Of a DNA stretch of 64,000 nt, positions 1 to 8,328 are shown one piece after another. Position numbers and translations under genes: made by a program. The DNA comes from Paractinoplanes maris. GTDB taxonomy: Bacteria > Actinomycetota > Actinomycetes > Mycobacteriales > Micromonosporaceae. The stretch covers positions 62,001-126,000 of the forward strand of contig NZ_JALPVL010000011.1 of assembly GCF_023544465.1 (NCBI RefSeq). Reading direction: 5' to 3'. The notes beneath the pieces are model-generated. The model searched no databases and was not told where the DNA came from. It saw only the letters and a program-made list of their open reading frames with translations. Every line of letters begins with the position of its first letter. Position 1 is the stretch's first letter.

Positions 1-439
1 CGCCGGGGCGGCCCCGGCCGTCCAGCCGGGCCCGCGGGTGGGTGATCACCCGGATGCGCGAGACCAGGCGTACGGCCGCGCGGAGCCGCCGCCCCCAGTC
101 GGCGTCGGTCTCGTCGCCCCGCGGTTTCTCCAGCACGTCGACCGCGCCCGCGGCCAGGGCGTTGTACGTGCTGAACAGCTCACGACGGTCAGCCGACGAG
201 ACCACCAGGATCGGCGTCGGGTGCTCGGCCATGATGTGCTCGGTGGCGACCAGCCCGGTCATCGTCGGCAGCATCATGTCCATGGTCACCACGTCGGGCC
301 GCAGCCGGGCGACCATCGCGACCGCCTCGCCGCCGTCGGCCGCCTCGCCGACGACCTGCAGCTCGGGGTCGGCGGCGAGCGACTCGCGCAGGTGGTGACG
401 CATGGTCGCGGAATCCTCGACGAGCAGGACACGGATCAT
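1..439 (-). CDS. cheB: CheB-type chemotaxis response regulator, protein-glutamate methylesterase (3' end outside window)
   Basis: The gene reads off the left edge; 146 codons are visible. They form a receiver domain starting MIRVLLVEDS, with the acidic pocket ED at residues 8-9, the phospho-acceptor Asp54 in VVTMDMMLP, a Thr/Ser switch region (VVSSAD) and the conserved Lys in LEKP. The segment after it (about residues 110-146) looks like the linker that leads to a CheB methylesterase domain, which lies outside the window. CheB demethylates chemoreceptors and so provides adaptation when phosphorylated by CheA. The ATG at 439 shares one base with the cheA stop (TGATG), so translation is probably coupled. 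It is the last visible gene of the operon. A stand-alone response regulator cannot be excluded without the C-terminus, but the MMLPxM sequence and the position after cheA fit CheB. Confidence 0.85.
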   Translation of the reverse strand, partial: MIRVLLVEDSATMRHHLRESLAADPELQVVGEAADGGEAVAMVARLRPDVVTMDMMLPTMTGLVATEHIMAEHPTPILVVSSADRRELFSTYNALAAGAVDVLEKPRGDETDADWGRRLRAAVRLVSRIRVITHPRARLDGRGRPG

Positions 440-2574
440 CAGAGGATCAGCCTCCGGATGTGGGCCAGCAGTTCCTCCTGGTTGAACTCGCCCTTGATGA
501 CGTACGCGGCCGCGCCCGCCTCGGCGCCCCGGCGCTTGTCGTCCGCGCTGGCCCGCGAGCTCACCAGGATCGACGGCACGTGGGCCAGTTGGGGGTCCGC
601 CTTCGTCCGGGCGACGAACGTGAAGCCGTCGATGCCGGGCATGTCGATGTCGGAGAGATACAGCCCGTACTGGCGGCTGCGGGCCCGCTCCAGGCCTTCC
701 TCGCCCGAGGCGGCCAGGTCGACCTCGTAGCCGGCCGACTCGAGGATGCTGCGCTCGAGCATGCGGGTGGTCAGCGAGTCGTCGACGACCAGGATCGGCA
801 TCCGGGGCTTGACCGTCGCCGAGTTGTCGCCGCGGGCGGTGGCGCTCTCCTGGCGGGCCTCGGCGACCAGCCCGTGCGCGTCCAGCACGAGCCGCGGGTT
901 GCCGTCCAGGTCGATCGACACGCTGCCGATCACCGCGGCCGCCGGGGCCAGGTCGGGCAGCGGGCGGGCGACCAGGGTGGAGGTGCCGGCCAGCCGGTCG
1001 ACGCCGATCGCCACGGTGTCCCGGTCGGCCGTGAGCACCACCGCCACCCCGGAACGGGCTTCGTCGTCACCCGGCGGGACGTGCAGGGCCTGAGCCAGCG
1101 GCAGGAACGGCAGCACCTCGCGCTCGTGCGCCAGGCGGGCGGTGGCCGTCGCGGTGGCCATCTCGCCGGCGGACAGGCGTACGCAGCGGCGCACGGCGTC
1201 CAGCGGCATCGTGGCCGTCGTCCCGCCCGCCTCGACGATCAGGCCACTCATGCTGAGCAGGGTCAGCGGCACGACCAGGCGGACGGTGGCGCCCTGGCCG
1301 GGCCGGTTGGCGATGGTGACCTCGCCGCCCAGTTGCAGGGCGACGTCGCGGGCGACGTCCATGCCGATGCCGCGACCGGCCACGTCGGTGACTCCCGGGG
1401 CGGTGCTGATCCCGCCGTGCAGCACCAGGTCGATCAGCCCCTGGGCGCCCGGGTCGGCCCCGGGGGCCAGCAGGCCGCGCTCCTCGGCGGTGCGGCGCAG
1501 GGCAGCCAGGTCGAAGCCGCGCCCGTCGTCGACGCAGCGGAACTCGGCATAGCGGCCGCGCCGCTCGACCTGGACGGTGACCGTGCCCTCGGCGGGCTTG
1601 CCGGCAGCCCGGCGCTGAGCCTCGGGCTCGATGCCGTGCACGACCGCGTTCCGGACGACGTGCAGGAAGGCGCTGCTGATCAGGTTGAGCAGGTTGGGGC
1701 CCATCCGGACGTCGGCCCCGCTGGCCTGGAACCGCACCACCTTGCCCTCGGCGTCGGCGGCGTCGCGCACGGCCCGGCGCAGCGCGGTGAAAATCGATCC
1801 GGCCGGCACCAGGCGCAGCCCCTCGGCCCGGCCCCGCACCTCGTCGAGCTCGCGTTCGACCTGGTCGACGGCGTCGGTGAGGCGGCGGCCGAGGGCGCCC
1901 AGCTCGCCCGCCAGGCGCCGCACGGAGGTCCGAGCGGAGGCGTCGGAGATCGTGGTGCGGCCGACCCGCATGCGCTCGCCCAGCGTCTCGACGTTGCGGT
2001 GCAGGCGGCCCAGCGTGCGGCCGCCGTCGCGCAGCGGCGCGATCCGGGAACTGGCCTCGCCGATCGCGTCGAGCAGGTCGTCGAGGTCGGCGGTGGCGGC
2101 CCGCTCGGGCCGGTCCGAGGCCGCGTCGGCTCCCCGGGCCAGATCGGCGTCGGTGGTGGCCTGGTCGACCTCGGCCTGCGTGGTCGGCTCGTTGAGCGGA
2201 ACCGTGCGGACCGCTGCCTCCGGCTCGGCCGGGGCCGGCTTGGCGGCGGCCGGCGCGGGCGCCGACAGGGCGGTCACAAACCCGGAGATCTCGTCGTTCA
2301 GGCGCAGGAGTTCGCGCATCTGCTCGGCCGGCAGGGACGGCGTGCTCTCGTCCCGGTGCGGGACCAGCACCTCCTCGAACTCGTGGGCCCGCTCGGCGAT
2401 CTCCTGCTGCTTGACGACCCGGGCCGCGCCCTTGAGGGTGTGCGCGAACCGCAGCAGCCGGGCGACCACGTCGGCCTCGGGCTGCTGATCCAGGTCGAGC
2501 ACGCCCGCGCTGATCTGGTCGACCAGTTCCCGTGCCTCGATCCGGAAATAGCGCAGCGGATCCCGCCCGCTCAT
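439..2574 (-). CDS. cheA: Hybrid chemotaxis histidine kinase CheA with C-terminal receiver domain
   Basis: The product has 711 residues. An N-terminal Hpt domain carries the phosphorylatable His45 in FAHTLKGAAR. After a Pro/Ala/Glu-rich linker (about residues 115-200) come the dimerisation and ATPase domains, with N-box HVVRNAVVHG, G1 box DDGRGFDL and G2 box GRGIGMDV. A CheW-like domain follows, and the last 122 residues form a receiver domain with DD near residue 598, acceptor Asp near 642 (LSDIDMPG) and a C-terminal Lys. There is no obvious separate P2 domain. CheA autophosphorylates under receptor control and passes phosphate to CheY/CheB-type receivers. A fused receiver can act as phosphate sink or own output. 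I start at the ATG at 2574 because it shares one base with the mcp stop (TGATG) and begins the Hpt domain. The upstream in-frame extension has only low-complexity sequence and overlaps mcp. Confidence 0.95.
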   Translation of the reverse strand: MSGRDPLRYFRIEARELVDQISAGVLDLDQQPEADVVARLLRFAHTLKGAARVVKQQEIAERAHEFEEVLVPHRDESTPSLPAEQMRELLRLNDEISGFVTALSAPAPAAAKPAPAEPEAAVRTVPLNEPTTQAEVDQATTDADLARGADAASDRPERAATADLDDLLDAIGEASSRIAPLRDGGRTLGRLHRNVETLGERMRVGRTTISDASARTSVRRLAGELGALGRRLTDAVDQVERELDEVRGRAEGLRLVPAGSIFTALRRAVRDAADAEGKVVRFQASGADVRMGPNLLNLISSAFLHVVRNAVVHGIEPEAQRRAAGKPAEGTVTVQVERRGRYAEFRCVDDGRGFDLAALRRTAEERGLLAPGADPGAQGLIDLVLHGGISTAPGVTDVAGRGIGMDVARDVALQLGGEVTIANRPGQGATVRLVVPLTLLSMSGLIVEAGGTTATMPLDAVRRCVRLSAGEMATATATARLAHEREVLPFLPLAQALHVPPGDDEARSGVAVVLTADRDTVAIGVDRLAGTSTLVARPLPDLAPAAAVIGSVSIDLDGNPRLVLDAHGLVAEARQESATARGDNSATVKPRMPILVVDDSLTTRMLERSILESAGYEVDLAASGEEGLERARSRQYGLYLSDIDMPGIDGFTFVARTKADPQLAHVPSILVSSRASADDKRRGAEAGAAAYVIKGEFNQEELLAHIRRLIL

Positions 2575-4043
2575 CAGTGTCGTCCGGTGCCGACCAGGTC
2601 CAGCAGCTCGCTGGAGAGCGTGGTGAGATGGGCCGCGGTCTGCTTGGTCTGCACGGCGCTGGCCTCGGTCTCGCGGGTGACCCGGGCGGTGTCCGAGGCG
2701 GCGATGTTGACCTGCTCGACCGCGGTGGTCTGCTGTTTGGTCGAGAGCTCGATCTCGCGGGTCGCGTCGCTGGTGGTGGCGACCAGCCCGGCGATCCGGC
2801 GGAACGAGCTGGTGGCGTCGTCGAACTGCCGGGAGCCGGAGTCGACCGCCTTGGCGCCGATCTCGGTGGCCATCACGGTCGTGTTGACCGCCCCGCGGAC
2901 GTCCTCGATGAGCGCCCGGATCTCCTTGGCCGACCCGGCCGTGCGGTCGGCCAGCTTGCGGATCTCCTCCGCCACCACCGCGAACCGGCGGCCCCACTCG
3001 CCGGCCCCGCTGGCCTCGATCGTGGCGTTGATGGCCAGGATGTTGGTCTGCTCGGCCAGCTCGGACACCAGGTCGGCGACCCCGCCGATCTGCTGCGACT
3101 TCTCGCCCAGGGCCAGCATGTGCTGCACGATCTGGTCGACCTGGGTGCGGATCGCGGCGATCGAGGCGCGGGTCTGCTCCACGGTGGCGTCACCGGTGCG
3201 GGCCGCGTCGGCCGTCTCCTCGGCGATCTTGGAGACCCGCTGGGCGCTGTCGGCGATCTGCCGCGAGGTGATCAGCAGCTCGCTGATGGTCGTGGTGATC
3301 TCGTTCATCGCGCTGGCCTGATCCCGGCCGCCCGAGGCCTGCTGGGCCGCGGCCGCCTGGAGCTCGGCCGAGGAGCTCTGGATGTGCCCGACGGCGGCGC
3401 CCACCTCCCGGCGCAGGTCGCGGCCCAGCTTCCAGGCCACCCCGGCGGAGCCCAGGATCAACGCCGCGCCGAGCACGATGATGAAGACCATCGACATGGT
3501 GGCCCGGGTCGACGACTCGTCGCGGCGGGTGTCCACCACCGTCGACTGCCGATCGATCAGACCGGCGATCGCCTGCTGCACGGCGATCCGGGCCGCCTTC
3601 AAGTCCTGGTTACCGGCGATCTGGGTGACGCTGCGCAGGTCGGTCATGCGCGAGCGCTGCTCCATCACCGGCGCCAGGATGGTGGCGTGCTTGTCCTCGG
3701 CGGCGGCGACGGCGTTGAGCAGCTCCAGCGACGGCGGATCGGTCATCGACTTCCTCAACGTGGCCATCTGGGCCAGGAACCTCGTCCGGTCGGCGGCGGT
3801 GGCGGTGCGATACTCGTCCGAGCCGACGAGCAGGTAGGCGCGGTAATCGGCGATCCGCGACTCCATGTAGGCACTGAGTGCCTCCGACCCCACCAGGTTC
3901 ACCCGGGCCGACGTGATCACGCCGTCCTTGCTGTTGAGCACATAGCGCAGGGTCAGCACCGAGGTCGCCGTCATCAGCAGCGTGAGCGCCAGGGTCAGCG
4001 CGAAGCCGGCCGCGAGCTTCGTGCCGAAAGTGCGGTCCGCCAT
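2574..4043 (-). CDS. Methyl-accepting chemotaxis protein
   Basis: The product is a membrane chemoreceptor of 489 residues. A short cytoplasmic N-terminus leads to a first membrane helix (about residues 10-32). A roughly 150-residue extracytoplasmic, helical sensor region follows, then a second helix near residue 190 (VFIIVLGAALILG). The remainder is a long coiled-coil signalling domain. The kinase-control hairpin tip is well conserved (EQTNILAINATIEA, then FAVVAEEIRKLADRT). A HAMP module between the second helix and the coiled coil is weak or much reduced. The ATG at 4043 overlaps the cheW stop by one base, like the other junctions here; a second ATG three bases upstream is possible. The ligand cannot be guessed from the sensor region. 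Being inside the operon suggests it is the receptor matched to this CheA/CheW set. Confidence 0.93.
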   Translation of the reverse strand: MADRTFGTKLAAGFALTLALTLLMTATSVLTLRYVLNSKDGVITSARVNLVGSEALSAYMESRIADYRAYLLVGSDEYRTATAADRTRFLAQMATLRKSMTDPPSLELLNAVAAAEDKHATILAPVMEQRSRMTDLRSVTQIAGNQDLKAARIAVQQAIAGLIDRQSTVVDTRRDESSTRATMSMVFIIVLGAALILGSAGVAWKLGRDLRREVGAAVGHIQSSSAELQAAAAQQASGGRDQASAMNEITTTISELLITSRQIADSAQRVSKIAEETADAARTGDATVEQTRASIAAIRTQVDQIVQHMLALGEKSQQIGGVADLVSELAEQTNILAINATIEASGAGEWGRRFAVVAEEIRKLADRTAGSAKEIRALIEDVRGAVNTTVMATEIGAKAVDSGSRQFDDATSSFRRIAGLVATTSDATREIELSTKQQTTAVEQVNIAASDTARVTRETEASAVQTKQTAAHLTTLSSELLDLVGTGRH

Positions 4044-4615
4044 CATGGTGCCTCCTCCTCGTCGGTGGCCTGTGCGTGCCCGGCCAGGCCGTGCACCAGG
4101 GTCCGCATGGCCGGGATGTCGATGATCGGGCGGCTGCCGCCGGGCAGGTCGACCAGCCCGCGCAGGGTGCCGCCGCGCCCGTGGCCGCCGTCGTCGCCGC
4201 CGTTCTCGCCCGCCTCGCGGATGATGTCGGAGACCGCCGCGCGGACATGCCCGTCGAGCTCGTGGAAGGCCAGGCCCAGCCGGGGCGAGCCGGCCGCCAG
4301 CACCAGCCAGCGGGGCACGTCGGCGATCGGGTGGCCGAGCAGCGCGGCCAGGTCGTAGACGGGCACCACGGCCCCGGCGAACCCGGCCAGCCCGAGCAGC
4401 GCGGGCAACGGGCCGGGCAGCGGCGTCACGGGCCGGTCCGGGTGCACGCCCGAGCTCTGCGAGAGCTTGATCGCGTACGGGCGGCCACCGGCCCGGATCG
4501 TCAGGAGCTCCAGGTGCTCCTCGTCGTGGCTGCGGGCGGGTTCGGCGAACGACTGGTCGAAGTCGTCCCGCAGCCGGCGCAGCCGCCGGCCGACGCTGCC
4601 GGGCGCGGCGGTCAC
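4043..4615 (-). CDS. cheW: CheW-like chemotaxis coupling protein (first copy in gene order after cheR)
   Basis: The product has 190 residues and a CheW fold: a beta-rich domain beginning near residue 35 (HLELLTIRAGGRPYAIKL), followed by PLPGPLPALLGLAGFAGAVVPVYDLAALLG, the usual CheW region that binds the kinase and receptor tip. It links the chemoreceptor to CheA. The start chosen is the GTG at 4615, whose bases overlap the cheR stop as GTGA; an in-frame ATG at 4651 would place 12 more codons inside cheR and is less likely. A Gly/Asp-rich loop (about residues 138-150) is inserted before the last beta strands. A second cheW lies at the head of the operon, so the system may use two alternative couplers or one coupler plus one receptor-specific adaptor. 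Confidence 0.88.
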   Translation of the reverse strand: MTAAPGSVGRRLRRLRDDFDQSFAEPARSHDEEHLELLTIRAGGRPYAIKLSQSSGVHPDRPVTPLPGPLPALLGLAGFAGAVVPVYDLAALLGHPIADVPRWLVLAAGSPRLGLAFHELDGHVRAAVSDIIREAGENGGDDGGHGRGGTLRGLVDLPGGSRPIIDIPAMRTLVHGLAGHAQATDEEEAP

Positions 4616-6012
4616 GGGTACACCCCGCAGGCGTCGAGCTCCGAGCGGCACTGCACCGTCAGCGCGATCCGGCCGAACCCGCCACCGAACAGCGTGATCC
4701 GCTCGTCGTCCTCCCGGGCCAGCAGCTCCAGCGCCCGCTCCAGCTCACCCGCCGCGGCGCGGTCGTCACCCTGCCGCCGGGCGAGCTGGCCCAGCCTCAT
4801 CCGGGGCAGAGCGAAACCCGGGTCCAGGTACGCCGCCAGACGGTACTGGCCGATGGCCTCGGCGACCGCCGACCCGTCCTCGAGGCACAGCCCGAGCAGT
4901 TGATGCGCGTCCGGGTTGAGCCCGTTCTCGTCGCTGAGCCGGCGGGCCAGCGCGATCGCCTCGTCGAGTCGTCCAGCCTGCGCCAGCAGCACGCCGTGCA
5001 GCAGCCGGTCGCGCCGGCGCAGCGGACCCGGCCGGGGCCCGTCGACCAGCGCCAGCGCGTCGGCGAAACGCTCCTGGCGGAGCAGGTCGAGAGCCCTCTC
5101 GTACGTGTTGTTGTCCACCGGGGGTGCGGCCGCCGGCACCATCCGCGGCTCATCGGCCTCCGGCAGGGACGAGATGCGCTGGGCCGGGGTCGGGCCACCG
5201 GCGCGGCGGTAGTAGAACGACTGATGGGTGTGCCGCAGCTCCAGCCCAACCGGGTCGCTGCCCAGCGAGTCGGTGTGCCCGAGGAACAGGTAACCCCCCG
5301 GCACCAGAGCGTCGGTCATCCGCGCGACCAGCGCCGAGGTCACGGCCGGGGTCAGATACATCAGCAGATTGCGGCAGAAGATCACGTCGTACTGCCCGGA
5401 ACGCCACAGGTCGTCGTCGGGCTCGGCCACGTTCGTCCGCTGGAACCGGACGAGCTTGCGGATCTCGTCGACCACCCGGAACCCGCCGTTCTCGGCCCGG
5501 AACCAGCGCCGGCGCACCTGGTCCGGCGTCTCCCGCAGCGACCAGGCCGAATACCAGGCGGCCTCGGCCTTGCGCAGCACCAGCGGGTTGGCGTCGACCC
5601 CGGTCACGCTGATGATCCAGTCGGGGTCGGGCCGCACCTGCCGCCCAGTGATGGCCAGCGAGTAGGCCTCCTCGCCCGACGAGCAGGCGACCGACATCAT
5701 CCGCAACGTCCGCTGCGAGGCCCGGGCCACGGCCCGCTCGGGCAGCGCGTCCTCCCGCAGCGCGGCGAACTGCTCGCCGTGCCGGAAGCAGTAGGTCTCG
5801 GTGATGCTGAGCCGCTCGACGAGCACGGTGAGCTCGGAGTCCCACCGCCGCGCGCCCAGCCGGGCCAGATAGGCGTCCTTGCTCATGCCGTTCTCGTCGG
5901 CCCGGCTCTGCAGCAGGGTGCTCAGCTGCTGGGCGTCGTTGTCGGCGAAGGTCCAGCCCAGCAGCCGGGCCAGCAGCTCCCGGAAGCGGGCGGCGGTGGC
6001 GGTCGGGCTCAC
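4612..6012 (-). CDS. cheR: CheR-type chemoreceptor methyltransferase with C-terminal TPR-like region
   Basis: The product has 466 residues. The N-terminal helical domain (about 1-90, with LSITETYCFRHGEQF) and the SAM-binding methyltransferase domain (VACSSGEEAYSLAI near residue 110, then DVIFCRNLLMYL and a C-terminal HTDSLG strand) match CheR, which methylates receptor glutamates using S-adenosylmethionine. From about residue 300 to 450 the sequence turns into Ala/Leu-rich helical repeats (ALDLLRQERFADALALV, then DAHQLLGLCLEDG) typical of tetratricopeptide repeats. CheR-TPR fusions are known; the extension probably mediates protein binding. The start ATG at 6012 overlaps the upstream cheW stop by four bases. 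Its own stop overlaps the next cheW start, so it is inside a coupled operon. Confidence 0.93.
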   Translation of the reverse strand: MSPTATAARFRELLARLLGWTFADNDAQQLSTLLQSRADENGMSKDAYLARLGARRWDSELTVLVERLSITETYCFRHGEQFAALREDALPERAVARASQRTLRMMSVACSSGEEAYSLAITGRQVRPDPDWIISVTGVDANPLVLRKAEAAWYSAWSLRETPDQVRRRWFRAENGGFRVVDEIRKLVRFQRTNVAEPDDDLWRSGQYDVIFCRNLLMYLTPAVTSALVARMTDALVPGGYLFLGHTDSLGSDPVGLELRHTHQSFYYRRAGGPTPAQRISSLPEADEPRMVPAAAPPVDNNTYERALDLLRQERFADALALVDGPRPGPLRRRDRLLHGVLLAQAGRLDEAIALARRLSDENGLNPDAHQLLGLCLEDGSAVAEAIGQYRLAAYLDPGFALPRMRLGQLARRQGDDRAAAGELERALELLAREDDERITLFGGGFGRIALTVQCRSELDACGVYP

Positions 6013-6509
6013 GACAGCTCGCCCGCGTTCACGGCAGCGGCTTCCCAGACGTCGTCGGGGACGGCCCGCATGCTCTGCAGCAGCAGGAGCGGCTCGGTGC
6101 CGAGCGTGCCGACCCCCGCGACCAGGCGGGTGCTGCCCCCGCCGAGCAGGGCCGGGTGGCCGCCGGTGGCCTCGGCCTCGACGTGGCGGATACCGAGGAT
6201 GTCCCCGGTGGCGAACGCGATGGCGCCGCGCTCGGTGCGCACGGCCAGGTAGCGGTCGGCCTCGGCCGGCCCGCCGCCGAGCAGCCGGGACACGTCGATC
6301 ACCGGGGTCGGGACGCCGCGCAGCACGGCGATGCCCCGGACGAAGGCGGGGGTGCCGGCCAGCGGACGGGTCTCGAGCGGCCGCATGGTCTCGATGACCT
6401 CGTCCAGCCCGAGGGCGCAGAGCAGCGGCCCGGCCCGGAAGACGAGCGCAACCACCCCGGCGCCCTGGGCCTCGTCGGCGTGCGCGGGCGCTTGTCCGTA
6501 CTGCCGCAT
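6009..6509 (-). CDS. cheW: CheW-like coupling protein, first gene of the chemotaxis operon
   Basis: The product has 166 residues with a nearly complete CheW domain: VVALVFRAGPLLCALGLDEVIE at the N-terminus, the conserved GTPAFVRGIAVLRGVPTPVIDVSRLLG core (about residues 50-78), and a C-terminal RYLAVRTERGAIAFATG strand pair. This is the form that bridges receptor and CheA. It shares little sequence with the second CheW in the operon, so the two are not a recent duplication. The ATG at 6509 has no strong Shine-Dalgarno sequence directly upstream. It is the first gene after a promoter-like sequence resembling a motility sigma factor site at 6539-6566. Confidence 0.9.
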   Translation of the reverse strand: MRQYGQAPAHADEAQGAGVVALVFRAGPLLCALGLDEVIETMRPLETRPLAGTPAFVRGIAVLRGVPTPVIDVSRLLGGGPAEADRYLAVRTERGAIAFATGDILGIRHVEAEATGGHPALLGGGSTRLVAGVGTLGTEPLLLLQSMRAVPDDVWEAAAVNAGELS

Positions 6510-6538
6510 TCGCTCAGATTAGCCAGACTTCTTCCTGC

Positions 6539-6566
6539 TTATCCGAGAATGCTTCATACAGCCGAG
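6539..6566 (-). promoter_or_regulatory. Possible motility-sigma (FliA/WhiG-like) promoter of the che operon
   Basis: Read on the minus strand, CTCG (6566-6563) is followed by 15 bases and then CTCGGATAA (6547-6539). FliA-class promoters have a TAAA/CTCA-like -35 and a GCCGATAA-like -10 with about 15-17 bases between, so the spacing fits and the -10 is close but not exact. Transcription would start about 20 bases before the cheW start codon. Seen in sequence: the motif and spacing. Inference: the sigma factor. Confidence 0.35.
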
Positions 6567-6590
6567 CCGGTCGGGCGCCCTGTCAGCCGA

Positions 6591-8024
6591 TCATGATCGG
6601 TCGCTGTCCGGGCGGTGCGGGCCGGAGAACCAGTCGATCGGCTCCGGGTCGGGTTGGTCCAGCGGCTCGGCGCGGCGGCCGGCCACGGGCAGGCCCGGGT
6701 CGATGCGGCCGGGGCCGGGCGGCGCTTGATGGCGGCCCGGGCCGGGGCCGGCCCCGAACGGCGTGTCCGCGACCGCGGTGTCCTCAGGTGCAGTCGTCCT
6801 GGGTAGCGGCGGCCAGTTCTCCGGGGTCCGGGTCATCGCGGTGGCAGCCGACGAGCGGGTCATCGCGGCGGCGGCCGTGGAGCGGCTCATCGCGGCGGCC
6901 GCCGCGGAGTGAGCCATCCCGCCCGGCCGATCCGCCGGGCGTACTTCTTCGTCCGAGTCCGAGTTCGGCGGCGGCGCCGGTGCGGTGGTGGCCGGGTTCG
7001 TGGCCGGCCACAGCCGGGGGCGGCGGCGCGCCGCCAGGTCCTCGGCCCAGCCGAAGATCAGCATCGCGCCCAGCGTGAGCGCGAACGCCACCGCCAGATC
7101 GGTCACCGCCCCGGCCCGGTCACCCAGGTCGTCCAGCGCGAGCACGGTCAGCACCGGCCACACCGCGGCGATCGCGGTGTTGTGCCACAGATAGATCGTC
7201 ACCGCCCGCGCGTTGATCACCGAGACCGCGTGGTCGAGCGGGCGGACCCGGGCCAGCCAGCCCATCGCCGGCTGCCAGCGCAGCACCACCAGTACGAACG
7301 CCAGCGACCAGAGCGCCTGCGCCTCGGTCACGTCGTTGAGGTCGAGGGTGCCGTAATCGTGGGCGAACCAGAACGCCCCCGCCCCCATGGCCAGCGCCAC
7401 CGGGAAGGCCACCCACGGCTTCAGGCGGGCCAGCCGGCCGTCGTGGTGGGCGAAGCCGGCGATCCAGCACGCGCCGTACGTCACGAAGTCCCACAGCGCG
7501 GCGTCGGCCGTCTCCGGCAGTTCGAAGCCGGTCACGTCGAGCCCCGCCATGATTACCAGCGGCAGCGCCACGGCGGCCCAGCCGATCCGCCGGTACAGGG
7601 CGTAGAGCACCGGCGAGAGCAGGACGAACCAGAGGTACGCGCGGAGGTACCAGAGCGGTTCCCAGACGTCGACGGCCTGGTCGCTGCCGGGCGGGTCGCC
7701 GATCGGCAGGATCCAGAACGCCAGGGTGGCCGGGCTGAACGGATGCTCGCCGTCACTCTCCGTGGCCCAGCCGGCGACCAGCATGACCGGCACCGCGATC
7801 AGGCCCAGCAGCCACAGAGGGGGGAGCAGCCGGCGCAGGCGGGAGGTCACCACCCGGGCGGCGTCCCGCTTGTCCAGGGAGGCGGCGGTCAGCGAGCCGG
7901 CCAGGGCGAACATGATGCCCATGGCGGGCAGCAGGATGGACAGCCACGGCCATCCGAACAGGTGGTAGACGATCACCCGGACGATTGCGGCGGCACGGAG
8001 CAGATCCAGGTAGCGGTTGCGCAC
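6591..8024 (-). CDS. Membrane acyltransferase family 3 protein with repetitive C-terminal tail
   Basis: The 477-residue product begins RNRYLDLLRAAAIVRVIVYH, the typical start of acyltransferase-3 (OafA/NodX-like) integral membrane enzymes, with the conserved Arg and His in the first membrane helix. About ten hydrophobic helices follow up to residue 335 (for example VTIYLWHNTAIAAVWPVL). Such enzymes transfer acetyl or other acyl groups to exported sugars or antibiotics; the substrate cannot be read from the sequence. After residue 340 a 130-residue cytoplasmic or extracytoplasmic tail is hydrophilic and contains a short tandem repeat (three copies resembling AAAAMxRS, about 6830-6915). The GTG at 8024 is the start that gives the family N-terminus. 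The gene points the same way as the che operon but has an 81-bp gap and the che genes have their own likely promoter. Confidence 0.85.
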   Translation of the reverse strand: MRNRYLDLLRAAAIVRVIVYHLFGWPWLSILLPAMGIMFALAGSLTAASLDKRDAARVVTSRLRRLLPPLWLLGLIAVPVMLVAGWATESDGEHPFSPATLAFWILPIGDPPGSDQAVDVWEPLWYLRAYLWFVLLSPVLYALYRRIGWAAVALPLVIMAGLDVTGFELPETADAALWDFVTYGACWIAGFAHHDGRLARLKPWVAFPVALAMGAGAFWFAHDYGTLDLNDVTEAQALWSLAFVLVVLRWQPAMGWLARVRPLDHAVSVINARAVTIYLWHNTAIAAVWPVLTVLALDDLGDRAGAVTDLAVAFALTLGAMLIFGWAEDLAARRRPRLWPATNPATTAPAPPPNSDSDEEVRPADRPGGMAHSAAAAAMSRSTAAAAMTRSSAATAMTRTPENWPPLPRTTAPEDTAVADTPFGAGPGPGRHQAPPGPGRIDPGLPVAGRRAEPLDQPDPEPIDWFSGPHRPDSDRS

Positions 8025-8328
8025 CGCGACGAGGTTGCCAGTTTGATCGGGGACGGTGCGACCTCCGCACGGACGGTAACAACGACACCGCCGGCTTACC
8101 CCGTACGCATGAACTGTCCGAATTGTCTGTGCGGTTGTGCGACGTCTGTGCAGTGCCCGCCAACGGCAAAACCCCAGTTCGCCGTACGGATGGCAGTGAC
8201 GCCGGAGAGTGCGGCGGTGGTCCTGGCCCCGAAGCGGGAAGTGACCGTGCCCGGTTTGTGACGTTGACCTCCGGTGGGAGCGACCCGGAGCGGCCGGGTG
8301 GCCGAAGGAGAACGGGGATTACGGGGTT
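8025..8328. other. Divergent intergenic region, no gene seen
   Basis: This 304-bp stretch separates the acyltransferase (minus) from the CAP protein (plus) and must contain both promoters. A TTGACC hexamer at 8264-8269 could be a -35 element for the plus-strand gene, but no convincing -10 follows at the usual distance. An AAGGAG at 8305-8310 lies 18 bases from the CAP start, too far for a normal ribosome site. No hairpin or repeat stands out. Confidence 0.4.

Noticed and set aside
439..2997. An extended CheA of 852 residues
   Set aside because: The extra N-terminus is Gly/Arg-rich shadow sequence inside mcp. The Hpt domain begins at ATG 2574, which overlaps the mcp stop.
460..3321. A 953-codon plus-strand ORF over cheA and mcp
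   Set aside because: It is the antisense shadow of GC-rich coding DNA, has a Gly/Arg/Val/Asp-rich composition and no domain.
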